From Gloeopeniophorella convolvens (lineage: Eukaryota > Basidiomycota > Agaricomycetes > Russulales), in contig WTXD01000003.1 in assembly GCA_022496205.1 (NCBI GenBank), positions 682,001 to 746,000 of the forward strand: 64,000 nucleotides of DNA, read 5' to 3'. A program made the position numbers and the translations under genes. The notes under the pieces are model-generated. The model saw only the letters and a list, made by a program, of their open reading frames with translations, searched no databases and was not told where the DNA came from. Positions 12,797 to 25,287 of this stretch are shown here, piece after piece; the stretch's first letter is position 1, and each line of letters opens with the position of its first letter.

Positions 12797-13866
12797 ATGT
12801 CCTCCATCGACCTCCATGTCACCTACCGCGGCGCCAACTACGATCTATCGCTCCTTCCGGATGATACCCTAGAGGTTCTCCATGCCCGCATCGAAGAGCT
12901 CACCTCCGTGCCAGCTCCTCGACAGAAACTTCTGTACAAGGGCAAGAAGCCCGCACACACTTCCGCGACAAGGATTCAAGATGCTGGCTTGTCTCACGGA
13001 AACAAGATCACATTACTTGGCGCGACGGATCAGGAGCTTGGAAATATGCACAAGGTAGAGAACGAACAAAGACGGAGAGAGCAGATCATGCGTGACCGCG
13101 CATCCAAGGGCACGATCAAGGTACGCCGGCGCAATGCGCTCCGTCCCGACGCGGCCGCGGGCTCATTGGTACCCATAGGTCCGCTCTACGGGTGTCGCAC
13201 AGCCGAACTCGTTTATATTCCACCGCTTGGAGCCCCTGCAGCACTTGCCCAACCCGGGCTCTGCCCTGGCACTCCTGCAGCGGTTGTCATCCGATCCTGC
13301 AATCAAACACATTATGCTCGGCCATCAGTTCTCGGTCGGGGTACTCACCGAGCTCGCGCCGCATGAACATCCTGAGCTACTCGGCCTGAATGTGAATGCC
13401 GGACAGTCGATCAAGCTTCGTCTGCGCACCAACGGATACGATGGCTTCAGGTCGTATCGTGAGGTACGGCGTGTGCTCTGCCACGAGCTCACTCACAACG
13501 TCTGGGGTGACCATGATAACAATGTGAGCACACTTTGGACGGGGTCAACTACGAATTCACTGACTGTTGAACCAGTTCAAGGAGCTTAACTCCAGGTTAA
13601 ATCGTGAGGTAGCAGAGTTCGAGCGGAGAACGCACGAGAACACGCACACCCTTGGGGACTCTGAAGATTCCTACGAACCGTCCTCCGAGCTCGAAGCGGA
13701 GGCACGCGCCTACGTTCTGGGAGGTACGGGGACTGCGCCGTCGGCCAGTGAGTCGACCGAGGAGCGCCGGCGTCGAGTACTTCAAGCAACCATGAGCCGC
13801 CTGCGGAAGGAGGAGGACGAGATCGAGCAGAGCTGCGGAACTGCGCCGACGAACGAACCACACTAA
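12797..13866 (+). CDS. Ubiquitin-like + WLM (Wss1-like) metalloprotease, 319 aa
   Basis: A predicted zinc metalloprotease of the WLM family, related to Wss1 and Spartan-type proteases that cut DNA-protein crosslinks or SUMO/ubiquitin conjugates. Exons 12797-13120, 13179-13523 and 13576-13866 total 320 codons. Residues 1-75 are a ubiquitin-like fold (LHVTYRGANYDLSLLPDDTL, then RQKLLYKGKK and ITLLG). Residues from about 110 form the WLM domain: IMLGHQFSVGVLTELAPHEH, then FRSYREVRRVLCHELTHNVW with the HExxH site and a third ligand in GDHD, then FKELNSRLNREVAEF. The tail is charged and coiled. UBL-WLM fusions are known in fission yeast and plants. Residues after the active site (LEAEARAYVLGG) suggest no extra SIM or Cdc48 motif that I can identify by eye. 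Confidence 0.88.
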
Positions 13867-15964
13867 CGTAAGATGTGTGATTTATTGCTGAGTAACTCCC
13901 GAGAATCCTTTGTAGATTAACGTCACGGATGCCCGATACTAGACTTCCGGAGTTGATTAGTATACTTCCTTATAGCTTCAATTGCGCAGATTGCGTATAC
14001 GCCCTCGGTGGCGTTCCGATCATCTACTCGGACAGGTGAAGCAGCCCCGCGGGACTGTACGGGAACGCAACGAGGCGGCTCCGGGGTTGTGGGTCTTCTC
14101 CGCTCGCTGGTGACGCGCGAAACGCGACCCTGAAACGAAGAGCACAATTCATTCAATAGAACGCCCACACGCCGGCGAACGATGTGGGGTTTGGCGCATT
14201 GCGCGGTCGTGTAGCGACGTCGGAGGAGCGCTAGCGCTGGCTGGATAGCGAGGCGCCCCGAGCGGCGGCGAATGATCACGGCTGTGGCACCAGATCGCGG
14301 CGCGTGGGGAGGAACCGACCTGTGGGACGGCCTGCCGCGGGGGGGGGGGGGGGCATGTCACGCCCTCACGACGCGGATCCGGGCTGAGCTTGCTGTCAGC
14401 TTTCGCGTTGTGTTTGCAGGTGGCGCGCAGCTCGACCGAGACAACAGTGGTGACATCGATCGAAACTCTTGCTGGATATGGCAAGGAGCTCTCAAGGCAC
14501 GTACTCGACGGCTTTGATGCTTATCTGCTTGTTGTCGGACGGACTTGACGAGACTTAACCTTCCCCCCTCTTGAAACACGATTGACGTCAGGCCACACTC
14601 CGTGACGCGCCCCGGGACTCTAAAAATCAGAATGAAGATCGTCAAGTCTTGCCCATACTACCTCACCTGCAACTCTGCTTGCCCTAGCAGGCAACTCCGT
14701 CGAGGGTAAAGTACCATTCAGACGAACGGCCAACCACCGCAACAAACACGCCTTTTTTGTGCGGCGTTCGTGGTTAGGATCGAGAGAAATGTGCGAGCTC
14801 AACTGTGAACCGCATGAAGCCTTTCTTCCCCTACTGCGAACTGATTCGACAGCGTTCGGCAGCCAATCTAATCGCGGCCATCGGGGCCCAATCATGGCCG
14901 AGCCAAGGGTCGATATTGCCCTGGGCCGGATTTAGACCCATGGCGAATACCACCACCATCGAGGCCTTGCGCCAATCAGGGCGCCAGGCGTCCAGAACTA
15001 CTCGTCGAGACTCGGATGGCCAATGTGCGGGCTAATGCTGAGCCAGGGTGCCGCCGCTTGGTCTGGACGGCCGCCCAGGTCGCCCCGGACACGGAGTCGG
15101 TCGCTGGCCCTCGAGAGCCTCGCGTCTCGGGAACGTTTTGACAATCGTCCTCTGGTAAGCCCCCTCGGTGGCCTGTCGTACCCTGGGCGCACTGCGCCTT
15201 CCGCTCGAGGTATGGAGACGATCGCAGGGATGAAGCGGGGAGCCGACCTTACTGGCGGATTCATTTTCCCCAGATCAGGGGGGTAGCACGATGGTCCTAG
15301 TCGCGCTGACACGTGGGCCTGCTAGATATCGCGCATCGTGGGCGGAGCGTAGGCTTATCGGAGCAAAGACACGGCCGACATGATAAGGCGGGTCTTGGGT
15401 TATCGTGGAGCAATAATAGCTACACCAGACAATTCGGGAAACGGGACCTGCGAGAGGACAACGTGGCAATGGGCTGCACGGCCGCGTCGTACCAGGTTGT
15501 ACCACGCGACGTGTGCACGGGGTGGTTCTTGAAGAGGGTGAACCTGGACAAACCCAGCGAATGAACTAGGCGTTCCGAGTCGATCGACGCTTGCGGCCAA
15601 ACCAGAGGGCCGTGATCGGGGGGCTCCGAGCGGAGACGGTAGGATGAAGTCGCGACGCGAGCACCAGAAGGAGTTCATTCTCTCTTCCTCACACGTCCGG
15701 GCTCTCCTAAGGCACCGGTGTCAGCGGAGGGCTGTCGGGCGATTGTACCCCTCCTCATCGGCGGGTTGAACTTATGGTCAGCGCACGGGAGCAGCTACAG
15801 CAACTCCATGTGGATCGCGACGACATGCGACTCATCCGAGTCTGCGCAGGCCCCCTGTGATCCCCTGATTGGTATATATGGGCGACTTTCAGTTCAATGC
15901 CATTACAACGAGCTCTGTACGCCTCTTTCTCTGTAAGTGGGAAATACAACTGTCTAGGCCGAAG
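13867..15964. other. 2.1-kb gene-free stretch
   Basis: Only short overlapping open frames occur on both strands, none with family resemblance. It contains a run of 15 G (14339-14353). I see no terminal repeats, target-site duplications or RNA genes. Confidence 0.4.
14339..14353 (+). repeat. G15 homopolymer
   Basis: Fifteen consecutive G residues follow CTGCCGC in the gene-free stretch downstream of the UBL-WLM gene. No function is apparent, and the length may be imprecise for sequencing reasons. Confidence 0.9.
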
Positions 15965-18900
15965 TTACAGTGGTGCAATACCGAAGATCAAGAGTAACTG
16001 CCGAACCGCGCCATGGGCCCAGCGCGGTGCTGCTTCGAGAACTGCACCGTGCTTTTCGCTCGCGATAGCTGCACTCGCGCCGTGTTCGAGGAGGAGACGC
16101 ATAGCGTATAGGTTTCCCTGATGTGATGCTGCTATAAGGGCCGTCCTGTATTCACCACCCTGTGCATTGACGTTGGCACCGCGGTCGAAAAGAAATTGTA
16201 CGGCGTCGCTGCCTGGTTTCCAGCTGCCAGCTGCTGCCTGCAGTGAAGCCCCGTACTTGCTTCCCTGCGCGTGAATGTCGGCGCCGGATTCGAGGAGCAG
16301 CTGCATGATCTCTATGTTACTGCCATATGATGCTGCTTGAAGTGCACTTCTGAAATGGCCGGCTTGCACATGCACGTTGGCACCGCGACCGAGCAGCAGC
16401 CGGACAACTTCGAGCTTGCCACCCAGCGATGATGCCGCCTGGAGTGCGGTCCCGTATATTCCGCCCTCGGCGTTGATGTCGGCGCCATGTATCAAAAGTA
16501 GCTTTACGACGTCTAGCTTGTCGCAGTACGACGCCGCCTGCAGTGCGGTTCCGTACGTTCCACCCCGCGTGTTAACGTCGGCACCATATTCAAGCAGGAG
16601 TTTTATGATGTCGAGGTCGCCGCAATATGCTGCCGCCTGGAGCGCGGCTCCATACTCGCCGTCCTGCGTATTGACTGTAGCTCATGTTCAAGTAGCAGGC
16701 GTACCCAGTCAAGCTTCCCTTGATATGACACCGCTTGAAGCGTCGTGCCGTACTTGCCATCCGGCGTGTCCGCGTTAGCACCGTGCTTAAGTAGTAGCTG
16801 TGCGATTTTGAAGTGTCGATCAGCTACCGCCGCATGGAACGCCGTCCCATGCTTGTCGTCCTGCACGTTGAGGTTGGCACCACGCCCCAGCAGCAGCAGA
16901 ACTATGTCGGCCTCTCCACAGTATACCGCCTCTTGAAGCGCTGTCCCGCACTGTCCGGCTTGCGCGTCGACGTCGGCGCCGTAATCGAGCAGCAGTTGCG
17001 TGATGGCAAGGCTGTGCGCCTTAACGTGCAACCACTTGGAGCGCAGTCCCGTACTTGCCGTCACATGCATCCGGGCTCCCACCGCGGTCGAGTAACAGCC
17101 GCGCGACGTGAAAGTGCCCTTCAAGCGAAGCTGCATACAATGGTGTTTGATCATAGCCTCCTTTCCCATCGACGTCGTGCGAATTTGACGCCAAAAAATG
17201 CTCGGTTAAGTGACGAAGGTCAAAATGTGCAGAGGAGGGCGGCATGTCCGCCGGTACTTTAGGTATATGCTTGGCTATTTCTAGATCGCGCGTCCGTCGA
17301 GACCGCGTCTGTATGAAGCGCCAAACCTTCGCATGAGGCTTGAGCGGATCGAACATAAGCTCCATGGCATCTAGGACTCGCAGGGTCACGTCCTCGAACC
17401 ACGCGTGGTTAACCCAGTGCGCGGCAGCGTATCGAGAAAAGGGATGAGCCGGAATGCCGCTCCGATTGACCCTGCCGTCGAATTGAAGCAATGCAACAAG
17501 GCAGGACTTCGCAAGGAGTAGATGTGACTGACGCGGAGAAATGTGGAAGCGGGAGTTTCTGGGTTTCTGGTTAGCGATGTACTCCGAATTCAGGAATTCT
17601 TGGACAGAAAAATGGCTGAATTGGAAGACCTTGTGAGTTACGGCGCCCGGGAGGGTGTTCCGGCCTTGGTGTTCTTCAACAACCTGTATGAGACTGCCAG
17701 GGCATGTGGATGCGACTGCAGTCTCTGGCTCATCTGACTGCCAGTCATAGTGGTAAGTGGGTGATGTCCCCTCGTCGCTGACCGCGAGAACTTCAGCAAG
17801 TTCTTCCGCAGAGAGTTATCGCATTGAGTATGAGATACATTGAAACAGCCTATGGGCGTCTTCCCACTCATCTCGTCGCTGATACGCTCCAATGTGGATG
17901 CGTATGTTGCGTATAGAGTGCTGGGTAGTGCTTGGAGGGTAGATCGAATCTTCGCGCTAGGGCGTCCACATAGGATGTCAAGTTGGTAGGAAACGTATCG
18001 GAACCTGTACACGGAATGAGAAGGCCCTTTGCGCCTTGGAAGACTTGGAGAAGCATGGCTTACATCCCGTCGGCGTTCCTGGACAAGGTCTCGATGATCT
18101 CTTCCCGAATCTTCTTGCCACATGTCCTTATGTTCTCGTGCGTTTCGATGACATAGCGGATAAAGTGTACGATGTTTTCCCGTTGTTCAGGCTCATTCTC
18201 GAGGGAGATATGGTGAAAGGCCAAAGGCCGGAGCCTGCCGTCAATATTTTCCTCGGGACGGCTGGTGATGTAGACACGCAAGTCCGAGGGTCGCAGGTTG
18301 ACGAGCTTCTCCACGAGCCCCAGGACCAGCCTGCGTGAAGAAGATAGACCATAGTTTGGGATTTCATCCAGAGCGTCCACGACAATGTAGGTGGCATCTT
18401 CCGAATGTTCAAGCATATCTTTCAGGCAGTCAACGAGCGCGTCGTCGGCGGGGTTTCGTAAGCCCTCTTCTGAGTAGAAGTGCGAGAGGTCTTCGAAACA
18501 GTTGTCGGAGCTGGCTGAGAGTGCCACCAACAGCGAGCCAAGGAGGCTCCGAAAGGTTTGCTTTTGCACGTCTCGGAAGTCGCAGTAGAAATATACTATA
18601 GGCGCTGGTCGCTTGCTAGCGCGTATCGATTCTTCCAAATCATTGACGATCGTCTAGTTGATAAGTTATTGTGTCAACTCAGGCGCTCAACTCCTCAAGG
18701 TAGCTTACCAGATGATTGTTTCCCCCACGCCAGCTGCGAGGGAAGGTCAGCGAGCCTACGGGGGACTTACCGAGAAACATCCATACGTTTGGCACATATC
18801 CATGGCAAGGAACCGGTTGTCTTCCAACCCTGGTAGGTGTGGCCCCGAACTATCCACGTGGGGCCTCAGGAAAGCGCACGTCGGACGCGATACGCTAATT

Positions 18901-18970
18901 TACCGAAGGGTTCGAGGCCGAGAGCCACTCTTGGTACCGCTGCATGTTCGCCTCGCCCGTCGGAAAAGAC
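15965..18970 (-). pseudogene. NACHT-ankyrin (NLR-like) pseudogene
   Basis: A degraded gene of the fungal NACHT/ankyrin class, the NLR-like STAND NTPases thought to act in non-self recognition. Readable parts from the 5' end: RYQEWLSASNPS near 18910-18960; a decayed P-loop near 18700-18760; a NACHT core at 18060-18650 with YFYCDFRD, Walker B YIVVDALDEIP and sensor VYITSRPEE; a 59-bp intron after NADGM; a winged-helix-like linker with LSAEELAEVLAV and FQFSHFSVQEFLNSEYIA (about 17540-17860); then about 11 ankyrin repeats (17180-15965) with the G-TALQAA and LLL-GA-VN signature. Breaks are a frameshift near 17866-17873, an in-frame TAA at 17816-17818, a frameshift near 17022-17030 and a one-base loss near 16680-16690. 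The 5' end is not resolved and may extend to about 19.7 kb. Confidence 0.8.
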
Positions 18971-21900
18971 TGTCTCAGCGAAGATCCCTGAGAAGATCAG
19001 AAACTACGAGTGATCTGCTCCCTCTCGTCGGTTTAATATGTGTCGTGCGTCATTCCTGATAGTTTCGATGTGTCGGTACGCCAGCGCAGTAGTCCTTATA
19101 CGTTCCTCGTTTGTAAGATGATTCGGCCCTATAGCACATCTTCAATTCGCATATCCCCGAGACTGTATTGACGAGCCTCTTAGTTGCAGCTTTGACTTCA
19201 TGTAGTCGCGTTCGCTTGGGCCATGATCAACAGTTTACGGAAATATTTGAGACTCACTGAAGAAAGTCGAAACGAGAATTGATGCGTTGATGAATGAGTG
19301 CGAAGAACTTGCAGACCAGTTCGACTAGAATGTCAACAACGACCCTCGAGATTCCCCCATCGGGCGGGCTGTACAGCGCTGGCCGGGGTCTGAAGCTGCT
19401 CGAGGCACCCCACCCTTTCGAACCACCGCGTGAGCATATCGTGGTTCTTAACCCGATTTCTGGGGACCAGTAAAGGCAACGATATTTACCGTAAGCCATA
19501 TATGCGATGCAGCGAAGCAACTATGGGCACGCACGGCAAGAAGGACATCGATAACGCCAAAAATCGCATGTGCAGGAGGACTCAAAGCTTTTGAAACACG
19601 CTGAGAGAGGCTGATACAGGCAGTTCGGAACAGTGAAACTCACGAAGCCGATACTCTCGTCGAGTTCATGACTGAGTGGACAGATAATCGCAGCCGCCGG
19701 TGCAGTTCTCTCCATCATCTACGCCCTCCAACTGCCATTGTGCGCGCGGTCGAATTCCGTGGTTCGTTCTCAGAATTAGGTGATGGCGTCTTCAGGGGAA
19801 CTGTAGCCTACGAGGTCACTGATCAACGTAAGCGAAGTCGAGTCTTTTCCCGTCTTCCTAGTGGATTCGTTCGACCGCGTGAAGTGAGACTCAAAGTCAA
19901 GGGTATCTGTCTGTCCCGAGGAATCGACAGCCGCTGATGACATGTCCTTTTCGAGCGAACTAAGAGTCGGAAAGCCAGGGCCTTTGCTGAGACAGTGAGT
20001 GTAGGGAGTATGTCGTAAAACCCTAGGAAGGATCTAGCGCCTAGCTTCGAACCAGCGCATAGCGTCTAGTTGTGCCACATCTGTATAACGTTTCCCATCG
20101 ACATCCATGTGTCAACATCCTGGAAGTAGCCTGACCTAGGAGCTAAATCGAAGCAACACGCACAGCCCACGAAGTCGTCGGTCAGCGCTGGAGTCTGGCC
20201 GCCGCGGACAACGAACACGTTGCATGGCAGGTCGGACGCATCGCCGCAGAGTCCACCTCCAGTCATCGTGTGGTACCTGCCACGCAGCACGCGCGGGCAG
20301 TTAGGCCTTCAGGTTCATGATTTCGACCGACGTTGAGAACCAAGTTGGGAGCTCAAATCGGAGAGCTCCGGGCGGAGTGGGACGAAAGTCGTCGCGCGTC
20401 GTCCGGTGGCGAGCGCCCGCGCTCTTCCATCGGGCGCCCGCGCCCCTCCTCATCGGGACCACACGAATACGCACGCGCGCACTACACTGCCAGCGGGCGC
20501 AACGCGATTTCTCATAGATTTCCGGTGTCTTCGAGAGTAGCCGGACAAATCGTCGGGTTTCGACGATTTCAATCTCGAGGTTCACGCGTTAGCGGCCCAA
20601 GCATGATTTTTATATGCCACGATCATCATAGCACCTTTTTCTCATAGATTTCCCCGTCATCGCAGATCACAAGCAATGCAAAATCTCGTTTTCGCAACGA
20701 TGATTGGCACTTGGCGGATTTTGTTGGAATCGCACTGAGTCGCGCTCCACGGCCGGCACGCCTCGCTCCATCCCCCGCTTGTCTGCTGCCTCCTCACCAC
20801 CTCATTCCGCGACACCCTTCCCTATCACCTAGCGCCCCAAGAGTAGACACGAAGACTCTTTCAAGACGTATCGACAGTCCATACTAATTATTTACGAGCG
20901 CAATGCGATTCTGACTCACGCGCTTGTGCACGCGTGTAATCCCACCCAGTTGTTCTCGAAACGTCCCCCGCGTGCCTCGATCCCCCTCGCGCTCTGTTAT
21001 TGCGTCGAGGCCAGCTGGTGAGGATGCAAAATAGCTTCCAAAGGAACCCAACTATACCCAAACTGCTATACTTATGGTACAATGTGAGGATTGTGTGTTG
21101 TGCTATAATGGTGTAATTGGAGCGTGTCATACTTGGTACGTGCATCCTATGTTCAATCCTCAACAGTGTAATATTTTTTATTGCTACGGATCACCCGCAG
21201 TCTCGCATGGCTGATCAGATAAGCTCTTGTGCTGGTGATGGCGCCGGTATGCCATCCAAATGGGCAATATGAGAATTCAAGCCCAGCTGTTGCGATTGAC
21301 AAATTTCATAGGTTTCATCGATATCCTCAACGTCTGGCCGCTAACTATGATTTTATGCGATCTGAGCGTATTTTATCAAGATTTCGGACATCGCTTGGAA
21401 ACCGCGTTGCGCCCGCTGGCAGTGTAGCGACTCCACCAACGCTAAGTATGCCCGACCAAGCACGCGCCGCGGCCCCGATCACGCGCTTTGGACGGTTTGC
21501 AATTGAAGCCGCTGATCCCTGCATTTCACGTCGTCGGGCAAAAACGGGTCGCGCTCCATACCCGGGGCGGTATCGTGGCACAGGATTTCGCGGCTATTCC
21601 CTTCCGGACAGACAGCTTGCAAACGGAGCTCGGCCGCCTTACTCAGCGCGGGGCTGGACGAGCGAGAGCGAGCGGCGCCGGGCTGAGAGCTGCAGCGGCT
21701 GCGCTCCGGGGAATAACAAATTTAAAGCGCAGTGCAGATCCAGACGCGACGCTGGACTCGGGCGGTACTCACTCGACGGAGCCTGGGTACCTCGGTTCTT
21801 GTTCTTGTGTGCTGCCCGAGGAACTCGATTCCTCCGGGCGCGGCCAGGAGACAGGCGAGCATCGACACCTCCCGGCTTTGGGTGATTACACATGACATCT

Positions 21901-24900
21901 GCATTAATGCATCTTCATCGTGAAGGCCGGGTCTCGATGATACACCGCCCGTCCCGGAGGAGCATCTACGCACCCAAACATGACCTCCTGCGGCAGATCG
22001 CAGTAGATCGCCTGCAGCGGAAGCTACCAGCTCGCAGAATCACATGTGCTGCCCGATTGACTAGAACACACGCGCTCGTGGCGCGCCAGGGTGGCGCGCG
22101 GCGGATCACACACCAGCGGCGCTGTCCTGTGGGCGTGGGGCAGCGGTGCCCGCGTCCACGAGGAAGTGGGTGCGATGGCGCGCCAAAACCCACCGAGAGT
22201 AAGGCCGCACTCGTGACACTGTCGTTGTCTTTTTAGGTTTGGGGTGCTCATTAACGTTGCCAGTGTTGCTGGTGTTCGCGCGGGCGCAGAACGGCTACGT
22301 CATGTTCGTGCATGCGGCGGCGGTTCTTGTGCCTCCCCGGGCTTCGCTGGTGCAGAAGTTCTGGCTGTCTCGAATGCGCCTATGGAGCCTGGCCAGCTGC
22401 TCACTCGAGCCTGCGTGTGTTCTCCTACAGATGTAGATGTACACGGGTCATTTCGTTGGCTTGACTTGATCGCCTCGCTGTGTGATTGTGCAGCGCTACC
22501 GTATGGCTTCCTCACCTTTGTTGCTCAAAGTCCTCTTATGGGCGCTTATACCACACGTTCTTGGGCTGCGACTCTCCAGCTTGGCCTCATGGCTTAATGC
22601 CAGGGTCATAGGCATCCCGGATTCTCGAGCACGTTGCGATCTCACTACGGCACGTTTTGTTGCTGCTGCAATCCACCTTCTATTAATTAGGGCTTCTGTG
22701 ATATCTCAGCGTACAAAGTTCACATTGGTGTGTCCAGAGCGCGGAGTGCCGTGATGGCAAGATCGAGACGCGGTCCCAACAGATGTATTGCATATTCACA
22801 AAGGTAATCTTTACGAGCGGGGCTGCTCCATTGCCAAATGTGCCCGGCGTTCTGAGACACTGCCGTGAAACCCTTGTCAACATCGTTGGCCTACATCCAA
22901 GAGGCGTATGTCGCATAGATTGCCAATTGTTGTCCTCTCCGGATGCCAGGTGTATTGCAACAGATAAAAGATAATCAGAGGCCTGTGATCGCCGATGCAC
23001 AGGCGATAGCATAGGGTGGGGGTTCAGGAACAATCGGTGAAATAGTTGATTTGACCGGTAGCGAGCAAAAGTGGGTGGGCACATGAAGACCGACTAAAAC
23101 ACGATGGTGGCGCAAAGGAAGGCTGAGTGTAAACCATATAGAGGCTGAACAAAGGAAAATACGCACGCCCGAAAAAACACCCAGATCAACGTGGCTTTGT
23201 GCGAGGCCGGTCAGCAGACGAGCCAGAAGCGACGTGTAGGCTCGTGTACGTAGGCCAGTGCCAATGACCGTACGAAAAGAGGGTGATGCCCAAGTTCAAA
23301 TATCGTCGGACAACGTGTCCGATTGGGGTCCCTCCTACGCGAGTGCACTGCTGGCTTGGGCCCTGTGCACAGGGCGCTATTGAGTGGCCTGCGCGATGCT
23401 AAAAGCGGAGCAAACCTGACAGCTGTAGGGCTGTACGCGTGACTGGAGGGTATCGGTTAGACGGTCAGGTGATGCAACATGAAAGGTGTTGCATTGAAAC
23501 GGGGGCGCAGGGCGGGCGGCGTGTCGTCTAGCAACATGTCCCGAGAGCTGTTCAGATCCGACATGGATGTGCCGCTGGGGAATGTTGGCACCGATAAACC
23601 CCGGGCCTGCGTCCTAGGGGTAACACTTCCCACGATCGCAGACGGGCAACAGACCGTCCGAAACGAAACAAGGCAGCTGCGTAATGGAAAGGGGATCACG
23701 CGTCGAACGAAAGGGCCAGCTTAGGACGAGCGAGGACGAGAAGCCGCCGCGGACGTCCGGCGCGTCTAGATGAGGAAGGAGAAGAAGCGAATGATGGAGA
23801 TCGCCACGCTGCGGGGTTCGGGATCGGTGGCACGTAGCTGGATCGAGATCCGGGTGGCTGCGGTGGCTCGAATGGCTGGAGCTTGTTCGACGTGCGCGCG
23901 CAGACAAAGAATCATGATGATCTTGATGGAACGCATGTGATGCGGCAGTTGACCTGGGGTGAAACGACTCAGACTTAGGTCTGTGTGACACTGTGGACCG
24001 AAGCTTCGACGCCGGAGGCTGCGGATGGAAAAGCGTCCCCAGCAGCAGGGCAGTGCCGCGCAAGGCGGGGTCAGGTGGCCGAGCGATCACGCGATGCCGG
24101 ACGGCAGTGCGAATGTAGCTGAGCATACGAGCGTGTAGAAGCACGAAATGAGAGAGGAATCCCAGGTGGACGAATCAAGATGGGCAACATCCAGGCACAG
24201 ATGACTCGATGGAACCGATGCACGCCGAGACGCTGAGTAACGCCAGCGCGCGGCCGGTGGGCGGCTAGTGTATCGTGGCAAGCAGTAGATGGGGACAGCG
24301 AGACGACGAGAGCCGAAAGCGAGAGGAAAGGGCCGCTGCTGGCCGCTGTTGGTTGTGGGGTTGGGATGGGTCCCGGCGGGAGAACGTGTGGGGAACGCGA
24401 GGAGTGCCTGGTTGAAGTAGTGCTGTTGGAGGGCTTCTGCACGAGTTTGGACCCACATCGCGTCAAGGTAACGTTAGTGAGGGGTCCGATAACGGAAGGG
24501 TCTGGTGCGGCCGACGGAGCGCGCGGCCAGCGCGTGATGGGGTGTGAGATACCGGGAGACGGCCGGAACAAAGCGAGCTGTGGGGGGCGGGGGCTGGGAA
24601 GAAAGCAAGAAATGCACGGGTGCGGTGGTGATGGAGTGGTGAATGGATGTTAGCTGGCCTTTAGAGCGGGGGAGATTAAGTGAGTGATGGTATGAAAGCG
24701 GATTTCCGGAGGAATTGCGGGGGGTCATCTGATGTGGAGGGGGAATGGAGAGTGCGGGGAGGGCCGGTGGCTGTGGCAAGGTGGCAGGGACGGTGGCCTT
24801 TGTCTGGGACGGGACGGGGACGGGAACGGGGAGGGGAAGGGGAAGGGGGCCGTGTCATGCGGGCCGGGTCACCGGGTGGGAGGGTTGAATTATTACTAAT

Positions 24901-25287
24901 TATTCACGCAGCGACTCGCCGCAACTCGTTTTTTTCCTTTTCTCTGCAGGAAGAGCCCCGGCAGCCGGCCCTCCTCCGTCCTGCTTTCTTTTCACGACCC
25001 GTCATTTCCCCTCCAGCCGTAAGAATCCCCCCTCGTCCCTTCATCTTCGCTTACCCTCGGCTCTCGCGCCCCCTCCAACGCGCAGGTCCGCCCCGAACCC
25101 CTCTCCCCCACCCCCGCCCAGCGCGCACACAAACGCCGCCCCCGCCTGCCGCCCCACCCTTCCCGGCAAAGGCGACACCGCTCAACTCCACCTCCTTCAT
25201 CTGTCATAACCCCGCATCCCCCACCCCCGAACCACAGCTTCCCTTTCTTACCCCACACAAAGGCCTATCTCTACCTCGCTGGTGCAG
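18971..25287. other. 6.3-kb gene-poor region
   Basis: No supportable gene was found. The part next to the NACHT pseudogene (19250-19720) may hold decayed N-terminal exons, for example a minus-strand segment VVDILVELVCKFFALIH near 19260-19350, but this is weak. Open frames of up to 218 codons (21229-21885) occur in GC-rich sequence on several overlapping frames and look like chance. The last 600 bp are the REG1-like promoter, with a G-rich tract and pyrimidine-rich leader. No tRNA, terminal repeats or transposase motifs were seen. Confidence 0.45.
24806..24850 (+). promoter_or_regulatory. G-rich tract with quadruplex potential upstream of REG1-like gene
   Basis: A run of at least six G3-G5 blocks separated by one or two bases (GGGAC repeated, then GGGGA repeated) lies 440-480 bp upstream of the REG1-like start codon on the coding strand. 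The pattern meets the usual G-quadruplex rule. Any regulatory role is inference. Confidence 0.5.

Noticed and set aside
14272..15564. Possible transposon remnants downstream of the UBL-WLM gene
   Set aside because: I saw no terminal inverted repeats, target duplications or transposase/RT motifs, only short unrelated frames.
20066..20290. Minus-strand peptide with four Cys and no stop for 74 codons
   Set aside because: The sequence looks protein-like but I could place no family, start or splice partner, so it was not called.
21229..21885. 218-codon plus-strand open frame in the gene-poor region
   Set aside because: It overlaps long open frames on other frames and the minus strand, is Arg/Pro/Ser-biased as expected for GC-rich chance frames, and has no recognisable motif or splice context.
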